Assembly: GCF_014650075.1 (NCBI RefSeq)
Contig: NZ_BMUG01000012.1
Location: 62,001 to 126,000, forward strand
DNA: 64,000 nt
Reading direction: 5' to 3'
Source of the DNA: Streptomyces microflavus
GTDB taxonomy: Bacteria; Actinomycetota; Actinomycetes; Streptomycetales; Streptomycetaceae
Numbering within the stretch: position 1 is the first letter of the stretch; each line of letters opens with the position of its first letter. The notes below the pieces were generated by a model. It did not search any database and was not told where the DNA came from. It saw nothing but the letters and a program-made list of their open reading frames with translations. The translations under genes and the position numbers were made by a program. Shown here one piece after another: positions 24,423 through 33,281 of the stretch.

Positions 24423-26303
24423 TCACGGATTGGGTACGGGGGTGTTCCCGACGCCCTTCACCTCCGCCCCGGCCTCCACGGTCCCCTTCGGCGGTACGAC
24501 GGGGATCCCGAGGAACGGCAGCTTGAGCGCCGCGAACGCGTCCTTGGGGACGGTCGGGGCCAGCGGCTCGACGGGGGCGAGGCGTTGGTAGGCCGCGCCC
24601 TGCTCCGGTCGCGGGTCGCTCTCGCCCTTGTTGGGCCAGAAGGACATCGCGCGCTCGGCCTGGGCGGTGATGGTCAGCGAGGGGTTGACGCCGAGGTTGG
24701 CGGAGACCGCGGAGCCGTCGACGACGCTGATGCCGGGGTGGCCGTAGAGCCGGTGGTAGGGGTCGATGACGCCCTCCTCCGTGCTCGCGCCGATCGGGCA
24801 GCCGCCGAGGAAGTGGGCGGTGAGCGGAGTGCCCATCAGCTCACCGACGTTGGACCCGGCGAAGCCGTTGATCTCCTCGGCGAGGAGGGAGGCGCTGCGG
24901 GTGGCCTCGGGGATCTGCGTCGGGTTGGGCGCGCCGTGGCCCTGGCGGGCGGTGAGCAGGCCTTTGCCGATGCCGCCCGGTTTGCGGTACGTCGTCAGCG
25001 AGTTGTCCAGCGACTGCATGACGAGCCCGATGATCGTGCGCTCGGACCAGTGGTGGTTGGAGAGCGAACGGACGGCGAGGGTGGGGTGCTTGATCATGTT
25101 CGCGAGCCAGCCGCGCACCCGGTGGGCCCCGTAGGGGACCTGGAGGATCGACATCGCGCCCATGGCGTTGGAGCCCTTGCCGTAGCGGACGGGCTCGATG
25201 TGGGTGTTGTCGTCCGGGTGGATCGAGGAGGTGATCGCGACGCCCTGGGAGAAGTCGGCCTTCGCGATGCCGTGCTTCCTGCGGTAGCGGCGGTCGCTGG
25301 TCTGGGAGCCCACCAGCGCCTCGGAGTTGGTCCGGGTCAGCTCCCCGAGCCTGGTGGAGAGCCGGGGCAGCAGGCCGCGGTCCTTCATCGCGTGCAGCAG
25401 GGTCTGGGTGCCGTACGTGCCCGCCGCGACGACGACCTTGCGGGCGCGCAGCTTCGTGGGCTTCGCCTTGCGGCGGCGGTCGGTGGGGACGGTGAGGACG
25501 CGGTAGCCGCCCTCAGGGTCCTCGGTGACGGCGACGACGGAGGTCATCGGGTGGATGACCGCTCCGGCCTTCTCCGCGAGGTGGAGGTAGTTCTCGTTGA
25601 GGGTGTTCTTCGCGCCGTGGCGGCACCCCGTCATGCACTCGCCGCACTCGGTGCAGGCCTTGCGGGCGGGTCCGGCGCCGCCGAAGTACGGGTCGGGGAC
25701 CGTACCGCCGGGCCTGGCCTTCGCGGTGCCGTCGGCGTCCTTGCCGTCGCCGAAGAAGACGCCGACCGGGGCCAGGTGGAAGGTGTCGCCGACGCCCATC
25801 GCCTCGGCGGCGGCCTTGAGGTGGATGTCGGAGGGGGTCATGGTCGGGTTGAGGCGGACCCCGAGCATCCGGCGGGCCTGGTCGTAGTACGGCTTCAGCT
25901 CGTCCTGCCAGTCGGTGATCGAGGCCCACTGGCGGTCCTCGAAGAACGGGGCGGGCGGCACGTACAGCGTGTTGGCGTAGTTGAGCGAGCCGCCGCCGAC
26001 CCCGGCGCCCGCGAGCACCATGACGTTGCCGAGGAGGTGGACGCGCTGGATGCCGAAGAGGCCCAGCGCAGGGGCCCAGAGGTAGTTCTTCAGGTCCCAG
26101 GAGGTCTTGGGGAGGGTGCCGGGGGTGAAGCGGCGGCCCGCCTCCAGGATGCCGACGCGGTACCCCTTCTCCGTCAGCCGGAGCGCCGACACCGCGCCCC
26201 CGAAGCCGGAGCCGACGACCAGGACGTCGTAGTCGTACGCGGCGTCGTCCTCGGCCGGGACATGGCTCACGGCCTGTTTCTGGGCAGGGCTGTCCTGGGA
26301 CAT
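24423..26303 (-). CDS. GMC-family FAD oxidoreductase, cholesterol-oxidase-like
   Basis: 626 residues. The FAD-binding fold opens with YDVLVVGSGFGGAVSALRL. A Cys cluster, CTECGECMTGC, lies at about residues 230-240 and is typical of a subset of actinobacterial GMC enzymes; it could hold an Fe-S centre or zinc. Near the C-terminus, HFLGGCPIGASTEEGVIDPYHRLYG and GISVVDGSAVSANLGVNPSLTI are the GMC signature regions with the active-site His. ATG 26303 follows GGAG; the upstream GTG 26315 includes that site and is rejected. The next gene upstream on this strand is an aldehyde dehydrogenase 63 bp away, so an alcohol-to-acid route is possible. Confidence 0.9.
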   Translation of the reverse strand: MSQDSPAQKQAVSHVPAEDDAAYDYDVLVVGSGFGGAVSALRLTEKGYRVGILEAGRRFTPGTLPKTSWDLKNYLWAPALGLFGIQRVHLLGNVMVLAGAGVGGGSLNYANTLYVPPAPFFEDRQWASITDWQDELKPYYDQARRMLGVRLNPTMTPSDIHLKAAAEAMGVGDTFHLAPVGVFFGDGKDADGTAKARPGGTVPDPYFGGAGPARKACTECGECMTGCRHGAKNTLNENYLHLAEKAGAVIHPMTSVVAVTEDPEGGYRVLTVPTDRRRKAKPTKLRARKVVVAAGTYGTQTLLHAMKDRGLLPRLSTRLGELTRTNSEALVGSQTSDRRYRRKHGIAKADFSQGVAITSSIHPDDNTHIEPVRYGKGSNAMGAMSILQVPYGAHRVRGWLANMIKHPTLAVRSLSNHHWSERTIIGLVMQSLDNSLTTYRKPGGIGKGLLTARQGHGAPNPTQIPEATRSASLLAEEINGFAGSNVGELMGTPLTAHFLGGCPIGASTEEGVIDPYHRLYGHPGISVVDGSAVSANLGVNPSLTITAQAERAMSFWPNKGESDPRPEQGAAYQRLAPVEPLAPTVPKDAFAALKLPFLGIPVVPPKGTVEAGAEVKGVGNTPVPNP

Positions 26304-26365
26304 GGCGCTCCTCACTACGGAATCGGAACGAAAAGGGCGTACTGCGGCGGCTTCCGGAGGGGCGC

Positions 26366-27982
26366 TCAGCGCAGCCGGAACGCCTTCATCGCCTTGAGGC
26401 TGCGGGTCATGAACGCGGCGTACTTCTCGTCGTTCATGCCGAAGGACGGGGCGAGCGGGATCAGCCGCTGCTGGGCGACGGTCTGGGCCTCGGTGTACTT
26501 GAGGATGCCCTCGGAGCCGTGCCGCCGGCCGAGACCGGAGTCCTTCATGCCGCCCATCGGGGACTGGACGCTGCCGTAGGCGGGGGCGTACCCCTCGTTG
26601 ATGTTGACGGTGCCGGTCCGCAGTCGGGCGGCGACCTGGTGGCCGCGCCGGGAGTCGGTGGTCCAGACGCTGGAGTTGAGGCCGTACGGGGTGGCGTTGG
26701 CCAGCGCGATCACCTCGTCCTCGTCGCTGAACCGGTAGATGGAGACGACAGGGCCGAAGGTCTCCTCGGTGCAGACGGCCATCGGCGCCTCCACCCCGTC
26801 CAGGATGGTCGGCTCGTAGAAGAGCGGCCCGATGTCGGGGCGTGCGACGCCGCCCGCGACGAGCGTCGCGCCCTTCTCGACGGCTTCGGCGACATGCCGG
26901 CTCACCGTCTCCAGCTGGCGTTCCCCGACGAGGGAGCCCATGTCGGCGCCGTACGCGAGGGAGTTGCCGAGCCGCATGGCCCTGGTCCGGGTGGCGAACC
27001 GGGCCACGAAGTCGTCGGCGATCGACTCGTGGACGTACAGCCGCTCGATGGAGATGCAGAGCTGTCCGGCGGAGGAGAAGCAGGCGCGGACGGCTCCCGC
27101 GGCGGCCTTCTCCACGTCGGCGTCCTTGAGGACGAGCATGGCGTTCTTGCCGCCGAGCTCCAGGGACACCCCGACCAGCCGGGATGCGGCGCCGACCGCG
27201 ACCTCACGGCCGGTGCGGGTGGAGCCGGTGAAGGAGACGTAGTCGGCGCGGCCGACGACCTCGGGGCCGACGACGGGTCCCTCGCCGAGCACGATCTGGA
27301 AGACCTCGGCGGGCAGTCCGGCCTCGATGAGCAGGTCACGGGCCCACAGGGCGGTCAGGGCGGTCTCCGTGTCGGGCTTCATCACGACGGCGTTGCCGGA
27401 GACGAAGGCGGGCAGGGCGTCGCCCACCGACAGCTCGAAGGGGTAGTTCCACGGGGCGATCTGGCCGACGACCCCGCGCGGCTGGCGCAGTTCGGTGACC
27501 TTGGTGAGGGTCGGGACGACACCGGTGTGGCGCCGGGGCTTGAGGTAGGCGGCCGCCCGGCGCCCGTAGTGGCGGGCGGCGACGGCGACGGACTGCACCT
27601 CTTCGTGGGCGTGCAGCCGGGCCTTCCCGGTCTCCAGCTGGATGAGGTCGAGCACCTCGGACTGGCGGCTGAGGACCAGGTCGTGGAAGCGCAGCAGGAT
27701 CGCGGCGCGCTGCCGTACGGGGGTGGCGGCCCAGGCGGGCTGGGCGGCGCGGGCCCGGTCGAAGGCGGTGGCGACGTCCTCGGGGGTCGACTCGGGCAGG
27801 TCGGCCAGCTTCTCGCCGGTGAACGGCGAGTGGTTGGCGGTACGGCCCGATCCGACGACACCGCGGATCAGCTGGGCGACCACCTCGGGGGTGACCACGT
27901 CGGCGGCCGTGCGCACGCCGGCGGGGGCGACCGCGACGGGGTTCGTACCGAGGGGGGCGTCAGGGGCCTGCGAGTCCGTCAT
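26366..27982 (-). CDS. Succinate-semialdehyde dehydrogenase-type aldehyde dehydrogenase
   Basis: 538 residues of the NAD(P)-dependent ALDH superfamily. The catalytic Cys lies in AACFSSAGQLCIS-like context (ACFSSAGQLCIS), the general-base Glu in SLELGGKNAM, and the coenzyme-binding stretch in APWNYPFELSVGDALPAF. C-terminal motifs NEGYAPAYGSVQSPMGGMKDSG and LGRRHGSEGILKYTE match the actinobacterial succinic-semialdehyde dehydrogenase group (GabD2-like). It probably oxidises succinate semialdehyde in GABA or carbon metabolism, and is likely expressed with the GMC oxidoreductase downstream. Confidence 0.88.
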   Translation of the reverse strand: MTDSQAPDAPLGTNPVAVAPAGVRTAADVVTPEVVAQLIRGVVGSGRTANHSPFTGEKLADLPESTPEDVATAFDRARAAQPAWAATPVRQRAAILLRFHDLVLSRQSEVLDLIQLETGKARLHAHEEVQSVAVAARHYGRRAAAYLKPRRHTGVVPTLTKVTELRQPRGVVGQIAPWNYPFELSVGDALPAFVSGNAVVMKPDTETALTALWARDLLIEAGLPAEVFQIVLGEGPVVGPEVVGRADYVSFTGSTRTGREVAVGAASRLVGVSLELGGKNAMLVLKDADVEKAAAGAVRACFSSAGQLCISIERLYVHESIADDFVARFATRTRAMRLGNSLAYGADMGSLVGERQLETVSRHVAEAVEKGATLVAGGVARPDIGPLFYEPTILDGVEAPMAVCTEETFGPVVSIYRFSDEDEVIALANATPYGLNSSVWTTDSRRGHQVAARLRTGTVNINEGYAPAYGSVQSPMGGMKDSGLGRRHGSEGILKYTEAQTVAQQRLIPLAPSFGMNDEKYAAFMTRSLKAMKAFRLR

Positions 27983-28132
27983 GAGGCCGAGAGTATGCCG
28001 AGCCGAACACTTTGGGTACCCGTGGGTAACAGTTTTTCACAGGACCCGCCGCCCTCCCGGCAGCACCGCCGCGACCGAGCCAGTGATCGCTGGCGACATA
28101 ACCGCTGATCAGTGGCTATGGGCCCGGCTCGC

Positions 28133-29794
28133 TCAGTTCTGCGGGCCCGGCGCCCGCCAGCTGCGCAGCATGATGTCGAACTTCTCGCGGCTCGCCGCCC
28201 ACCCCTCCTGCGGGGCCGTGAGGTAGAGCGCGTACTCGGGGCCGCCGGGGCCGCCGTAGTACATCTGGTCGATGCCGTGCCGGGGGCCCGCGTGGTCCTT
28301 GGTCTCGATCCAGGTGAACTCCCAGAGCGAGCCCGGCCGGTCGCGGAAGGTGTTCTTCTCCAGGCCGATCCGCTGATAGCCCGGCAGCCGCTCGGAGAGC
28401 TGCTGCTCCATGTTCTCCATGTGCAGATACGGATGGTCGAAGTCCGGGGCCGGGTCGACACTGATCCGTATGCGGTGGGCCCCGCCGTCGGGGGTGTAGT
28501 CGATCTGCCCGTCGTTCACCTCGCGGGTCCAGCTCTTGGGGACGACCAGGCTGAAGCCCGCCGGGTCGTCGACCCGGTGCCAGCCGTCGAGTATCTCCGG
28601 GGTCCCTTGGGCGGGCGGGGTGCCGGAGGGGGCGGGGGTGGTCTGCGGGGCGGAGGGCGTGGTGGGGGTCGTGCGGTCGTCGGCCGACGCGCCTTCCCCG
28701 TACTTCATCGCGGCAAGACCGGCCGCTCCCCCGAGGACCGCGGCGGCGACGACCACGACGAGCGCCGTGCGCCACCGCCGGGAGCCGCCGCGCCGGGTGA
28801 CGGGGGCGGAGGAGGGACCGGCGACGGGGGCGGTCGGCACCGTCGTGGAGGGGGCCGGTCCGGGGAGCCGGGCCGTGGAGCCGTCCGAGCCCGCGTACGC
28901 GAACCCGGGCTGCTCCTCCACCCGTTGGGTCGGCACATGCGCCTGGGCCGAGCGCGGCTCGCGGCCCTCCATGGCGTCCAGCAGCATCTGCTCGGTCTCG
29001 GCGGCCGTGGGGCGGTCGGCCGGGTCCTTGCGGAGCAGCGCGGTGATGACGGGGCCGAGGGGACCGGCGTTGACGGGCGCGGGCGGTTCCTCGGTGACGA
29101 CGGCCTGCATGGTGGAGATCGGGGACGTACGCCGGAAGGGCGAGCGCCCCTCCACCGCCGTGTACAGGGTCGCGCCCAGCGACCAGAGGTCGGAGGCGGG
29201 CCCCGGGTCGCCGCCGCGTACCCGTTCGGGCGCCAGATAGTCGATGGAGCCGACGAGTTCGCCGGTCCGGGTGATGGTGGAGTCGCCCTCGATCGCGGCG
29301 ATCCCGAAGTCGGTGAGGAGCACCTGGCCGTCGCGGGCCAGCAGGACGTTGCCGGGCTTGACGTCACGGTGCAGCACCCCCGCCCCGTGCGCGGCGCGCA
29401 GGGCGCTCAGGACGTGGAGGCCGATACGGGCCGCCTCGCGCGGGGCGATCTCCCCGCTCTCCTTGGCCTGGTCGGCGAGCGAGGGCCCGTCGACGTACTG
29501 CATGACGATCCAGGGCCGCTTGTCGTACTCGATCACATCGTGGACGGTGACGACGCCGGGGTGCGTGATCCGGGCCGCCGCGCGCGCCTCCTTCTGGGTG
29601 CGGGCGTGCAGCACCAGGCGGTCGGCCTCGGCGACGTACAGCCCGGCGGTCAACTCCTTGACGGCGACCGTGCGGTGCAGCACCTCGTCATGGGCGCGCC
29701 AGACCTTGCCCATGCCACCGCGGCCGAGCACCTCGCCCAGCCGGTAACGCCCCGCCAGCACCAGTCCCGCAGCCGTGCCCTGTGATCGATCCAC
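28133..29794 (-). CDS. Membrane Ser/Thr protein kinase (PASTA-less, extracytoplasmic sensor domain)
   Basis: 553 residues. The kinase domain (about 16-280) is complete: G-loop GRGGMGKV, K46, HRD with D144, DFG 162-164 and APE 188-190. A Pro/Thr-rich linker leads to one membrane helix (about 341-363). The outer domain of about 170 residues contains GFSLVVPKSWTR, VDPAPDFDHPYLHMENMEQQL and YALYLTAPQEGWAASREKFDIMLRSW. This outer domain resembles in plan those of the two neighbouring kinases. It is expected to phosphorylate targets in response to an envelope signal. Confidence 0.93.
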   Translation of the reverse strand: MDRSQGTAAGLVLAGRYRLGEVLGRGGMGKVWRAHDEVLHRTVAVKELTAGLYVAEADRLVLHARTQKEARAAARITHPGVVTVHDVIEYDKRPWIVMQYVDGPSLADQAKESGEIAPREAARIGLHVLSALRAAHGAGVLHRDVKPGNVLLARDGQVLLTDFGIAAIEGDSTITRTGELVGSIDYLAPERVRGGDPGPASDLWSLGATLYTAVEGRSPFRRTSPISTMQAVVTEEPPAPVNAGPLGPVITALLRKDPADRPTAAETEQMLLDAMEGREPRSAQAHVPTQRVEEQPGFAYAGSDGSTARLPGPAPSTTVPTAPVAGPSSAPVTRRGGSRRWRTALVVVVAAAVLGGAAGLAAMKYGEGASADDRTTPTTPSAPQTTPAPSGTPPAQGTPEILDGWHRVDDPAGFSLVVPKSWTREVNDGQIDYTPDGGAHRIRISVDPAPDFDHPYLHMENMEQQLSERLPGYQRIGLEKNTFRDRPGSLWEFTWIETKDHAGPRHGIDQMYYGGPGGPEYALYLTAPQEGWAASREKFDIMLRSWRAPGPQN

Positions 29795-29937
29795 GTGTGT
29801 CCCCGCCCCGTTCCTCGGCTTGCCAGATTACGGAGCACGTGCGGTGGGACGGAACCGGGGATCGCCCACGAGACCGCACTGTGATGGTTGTCGCCACCCC
29901 ACAACCGCCCTCTCTGTGAGCGGCCGATGACGTGCGG

Positions 29938-32900
29938 TCAGGCGTTCACCCGGTACGAGGCGATGGCCTGCCGGTAGATCTCGGTGACCTTGTCCCGCTC
30001 GTCCTCCGGGCCGATGACCTGGACGATGTGGTAGCGGCCGTCGACGATCATGGCCAGGTTGCGGACGTACACCTCGCGGCCCGAGCTGTCCTGCCAGGTG
30101 AACTGCCCCTCGGCCATGGCCTGCCGGCCGACGTCGACCCGGCGCAGCCCGGACGAGGTGGACCAACTGGAGTCGCGGAACGGCTGGAGCTCGGGCTGCT
30201 TGTCGCGCTGGTAGTCCAGCGGGTCGCTGCCCGCCGCCTTGACGGTGTCCCGGCCGGGCACCACGAGGAGCGTGAAACCGTCGCTGCCGTAACGGATCTG
30301 ACGGTCCGCGTTGGCGGGGCTGCGCTGCCAGTCCTTCGGTACGCCGACCTCGAAGCCCTCCGCGTCCTTGCGGAGCACATAGCCGGGGGCGAGCGCGACG
30401 GCGGAGCGGCTGGTCTGCGGCTGCTGCGAGCCGGGGTCGGTGCTCGCCCCCTCGGAGGGGGTGGGCGCCCCGGACTCGGTGCCCGGCGGGGCGGGGGCGG
30501 CGGAGCCCGTGGGCTGACCGGGCGCGCCCTGCTGCGCCCCCGGCTCCTGCTTCGGCATGAACATGAAGGCGTACGTGATGGCCGCGGCCATCAGCAGCAG
30601 GACCAGGATCAGCAGCAGCCGGCCGAGGTGGCGCGGCGAGCGTCCATCGCGCGGCCGGGCGGGCTCGCGCAGCACCCTGGGCCCCTTGGGCTCGCGCGGT
30701 GCGCGGGAGGGGCGGGGCTGTTCCCAGGCGTCGGCGGGGTGGCCGGAGCGCTCGGGAGGCAGCATCGACTCGTGCCGGGGCGCCGGCCCGCGCAGGTCCG
30801 GGTGTTCGGCGGCGCGCTGCTTCTCCAGCTGCTGCCGCCTGCCCTGCCGGTGACGGCCGTGCGCGGATCCGCCGCCGAACCTGCCCCGGCGCCTGCGGAC
30901 CAGCTCGCCCCGGCGGCGTACGACGGGGAGCCGGGTGGCGTCGGGCGCGGGCAGCGGGACGACGTCGGCGCCCGCCTCCGGCTCGGGGGCGGACCGCACC
31001 AGCGAGCGCAGCCAGCCGCGCAGCTCCTCGAAGTCCGGCCGCTCGGTGGGGTCCTGGCGCAGCAGCGACTCGACGACGGGCCGCAGCGCGCCGCACTCCT
31101 CGGCGAAGGCGGGCGGCTCGGCGCACACCATCTGGACGAGCTCGGCCGCGCTCTCCTCGGGGTAGGGGGCGTGGCCCTGGACCGCGCGGTAGAGCAGCGC
31201 GCCGAGCGCCCACAGGTCGGTGGAGGGGCCGATGGGGGGCGCGAGCTGCCAGTTGTCGTGGACGGGACCGGCCTGCTCCGGTGCCCAGCGCTCGGTGACG
31301 GGGCCGACGACGGCGATCCGCGCCTGCCGGGCGCGCTCGGCGGCGAGCGGGGTCGCGGGGCCACGGTAGACGCCGACCTTGCGGCTGCCCGCGACGGCCT
31401 CCTCCCAGGTGCTGGAGGGTGCGCGTTCCGCCGGGAGCCGGGTGGCGGGGGCGAGCGAAGCCTGTCCGGGGCGGCGGGAGTCGGCGCGCAGCGCGTCCTG
31501 GCCGGAGCCGCCCGCGGGGACGGAGCGCCCGGCGCCGGGGCCGTCGTCCCAGGTGCCCGCGAGGTGGACGCGGCGGGGCGGGCGGGGGCCCTCCTCGTCG
31601 TCGTCCTCGTCGTCATCGTCGTAGGGGTCCTCGGGCGGGCTGCCCCAGGGGGCGGTCAGCCGCGGGCCGGGGAGGCCGGCGGAGGCGGGGCCGGGGGCGG
31701 CGGGGCCCGGCTCGGGGGTGTCGGTGTCGCGGGTGCCGGGGAGGGCGCCGAAGCCGGTGCCTGTGCCTGTTCCCGTGCCGGTGTGCGGACCGGGGTCCGT
31801 GCCCGGGTCGGGGCGCTGTGCGGGGAGGGTGCCGGTGGCGTCTCCCTCCGTGCCCTGGGGCTCCTTCGAGAGGTTCGCGGGGGCGCTCCCGGGCGCCTGG
31901 CGACGGTCCTCGGTGTCCCGGGCGGCGGCGCGGGCACCGGCGCGGTAGGCGGCGATCGCCCCGGCCCTGGCTGCCCGCAGCTGGGCGGCGCTCGCGGCAC
32001 CCGGCTCGGCGGGGGGCCTGGGGGCGGCGGTGTAGGGCACGGCGGGCGTGGCGGGACGCGGAACGAGCTCCTGGCCACCGGGCTCGTCGTGGGCCGCCCG
32101 CGCCTCGGGCACCTGCTCCTCGGCCCGCTCGGGCCGGAAGGCGTTCTGCCCCTCGGCCCGCTCCGGCCGGAACGCGTGGTCCTGCGGCAGCTGCGCCCGC
32201 ACGTACGGCGGGACGAGCGGGAGCTCCTGGCTGTCGTGGCTCCCGGCCGGCGGCAGGGAGTAGGCACCGCGGCCCTCCGGCAGCTCACCGGGCGCGTCGG
32301 AGCCGGCCGCCCCGACGACCGGTATCCCCAGCGTGTCGTCGGCCTCGGGCACCTCGTAGACCCCCGGCCCCTCGCCGTACGCCTCGGCCGGATCCCCGTA
32401 CGCCTCCGGCGGGTCCCCGTACGTCTCCGCCGGGTCCCGGTAGGTCTCCGGCCGCTCTCCGTACGTCTCCGCCACCGGCTCGTCGTCGGGCAGCGGCTCG
32501 GGGGCGTACCCGCAGAGCGCCTCCTCGGCGGCGCCCGCCGCGAGGCCGGTGAGCATGACGCGGCCGTCGTCGCAGACCAGGACCGTGCGGACGGTGATGT
32601 TGCGGTGGGTCCAGCCGTGCGCGTGGAGCACCCGCAGGGCGGTGAGCACGTCGGAGCCGATCTCGGCGGCCCGGTAGGGGTTGAGGGGGCGTTCGGCGAG
32701 GAGGGCGGCGAGCGGGCGGGCCGCGACGAGCTCGCTGACTATCCAGAGCGAACCGGCCTCGGCGAACACGTCGAAGACCTGGTCGAGCCGGGGGTGGTCG
32801 GGCACCTGGGCGGCGGCCTGCGCGGCCTCGATCGCCCGCCGGACCGCGGGGTCCGTACTGCGGCGCACCGCTCGCCCGGTGGTGCGCCCGCCCGCCGCCG

Positions 32901-33081
32901 AACGGCCGTCGGCGTCGAGCACCTCGGCGTCCACGATCTCCGGCAGCGGCACCTGGCGGACCAGGACCTCCTGGCCGCTGTACGTGTCGAACGCCCGGGT
33001 CTCGACCAGTTCGTACCCATCGGACGGGGGCAGCGGCAGGCGGTAGCGGTCGGCAAGCACCCGACCCGCGTAGTCGTCCAC
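29938..33081 (-). CDS. Membrane pseudokinase with about 400-residue insertion in the activation segment
   Basis: 1047 residues. A kinase N-lobe and part of the C-lobe occupy about 1-185, but key residues are changed: no glycine loop, R42 where the ATP-binding Lys should be, HRN (159-161) instead of HRD, and TGL (178-180) instead of DFG. A disordered insertion (about 190-590) rich in Pro, Gly, acidic and YGDP-type repeats separates this from a WAPE motif (599-602) and the rest of the C-lobe (IGPSTDLWALG, 617-627, to about 695). A basic juxtamembrane region, one membrane helix (about 820-842) and an outer sensor domain follow. ATP-dependent catalysis is unlikely; it probably scaffolds or regulates the two flanking kinases. 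Confidence 0.88.
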   Translation of the reverse strand: MDDYAGRVLADRYRLPLPPSDGYELVETRAFDTYSGQEVLVRQVPLPEIVDAEVLDADGRSAAGGRTTGRAVRRSTDPAVRRAIEAAQAAAQVPDHPRLDQVFDVFAEAGSLWIVSELVAARPLAALLAERPLNPYRAAEIGSDVLTALRVLHAHGWTHRNITVRTVLVCDDGRVMLTGLAAGAAEEALCGYAPEPLPDDEPVAETYGERPETYRDPAETYGDPPEAYGDPAEAYGEGPGVYEVPEADDTLGIPVVGAAGSDAPGELPEGRGAYSLPPAGSHDSQELPLVPPYVRAQLPQDHAFRPERAEGQNAFRPERAEEQVPEARAAHDEPGGQELVPRPATPAVPYTAAPRPPAEPGAASAAQLRAARAGAIAAYRAGARAAARDTEDRRQAPGSAPANLSKEPQGTEGDATGTLPAQRPDPGTDPGPHTGTGTGTGTGFGALPGTRDTDTPEPGPAAPGPASAGLPGPRLTAPWGSPPEDPYDDDDEDDDEEGPRPPRRVHLAGTWDDGPGAGRSVPAGGSGQDALRADSRRPGQASLAPATRLPAERAPSSTWEEAVAGSRKVGVYRGPATPLAAERARQARIAVVGPVTERWAPEQAGPVHDNWQLAPPIGPSTDLWALGALLYRAVQGHAPYPEESAAELVQMVCAEPPAFAEECGALRPVVESLLRQDPTERPDFEELRGWLRSLVRSAPEPEAGADVVPLPAPDATRLPVVRRRGELVRRRRGRFGGGSAHGRHRQGRRQQLEKQRAAEHPDLRGPAPRHESMLPPERSGHPADAWEQPRPSRAPREPKGPRVLREPARPRDGRSPRHLGRLLLILVLLLMAAAITYAFMFMPKQEPGAQQGAPGQPTGSAAPAPPGTESGAPTPSEGASTDPGSQQPQTSRSAVALAPGYVLRKDAEGFEVGVPKDWQRSPANADRQIRYGSDGFTLLVVPGRDTVKAAGSDPLDYQRDKQPELQPFRDSSWSTSSGLRRVDVGRQAMAEGQFTWQDSSGREVYVRNLAMIVDGRYHIVQVIGPEDERDKVTEIYRQAIASYRVNA

Positions 33082-33281
33082 GACGCCTCCCCAGAGCGCG
33101 CTGTTCCCCCGGCCATCTGTACCGTACGAATCAGTCAGTTGTGGTCATTCGGCGGGCAATTGACCCACTGTTCCGGCTGCGTACGGTCTCCGTCGTCTTA
33201 CGATACGTGGCAACGCGGGCCATTGGGCCGGGTCGTGGCAACCCGGCCCACCCAATACCTCTCGCCCGCGCCGCCCGACGG

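Noticed and set aside
21882..26579. A plus-strand open frame of over 1500 codons
   Set aside because: It runs opposite to the LAXTG and GMC genes, has low-complexity Arg/Gly/Val composition and no domain. It is a mirror of G+C-rich codon use.
28079..28094. Hairpin GCCAG-N6-CTGGC as terminator of the first kinase
   Set aside because: Only 5 bp of stem; not distinguishable from chance in this base composition.
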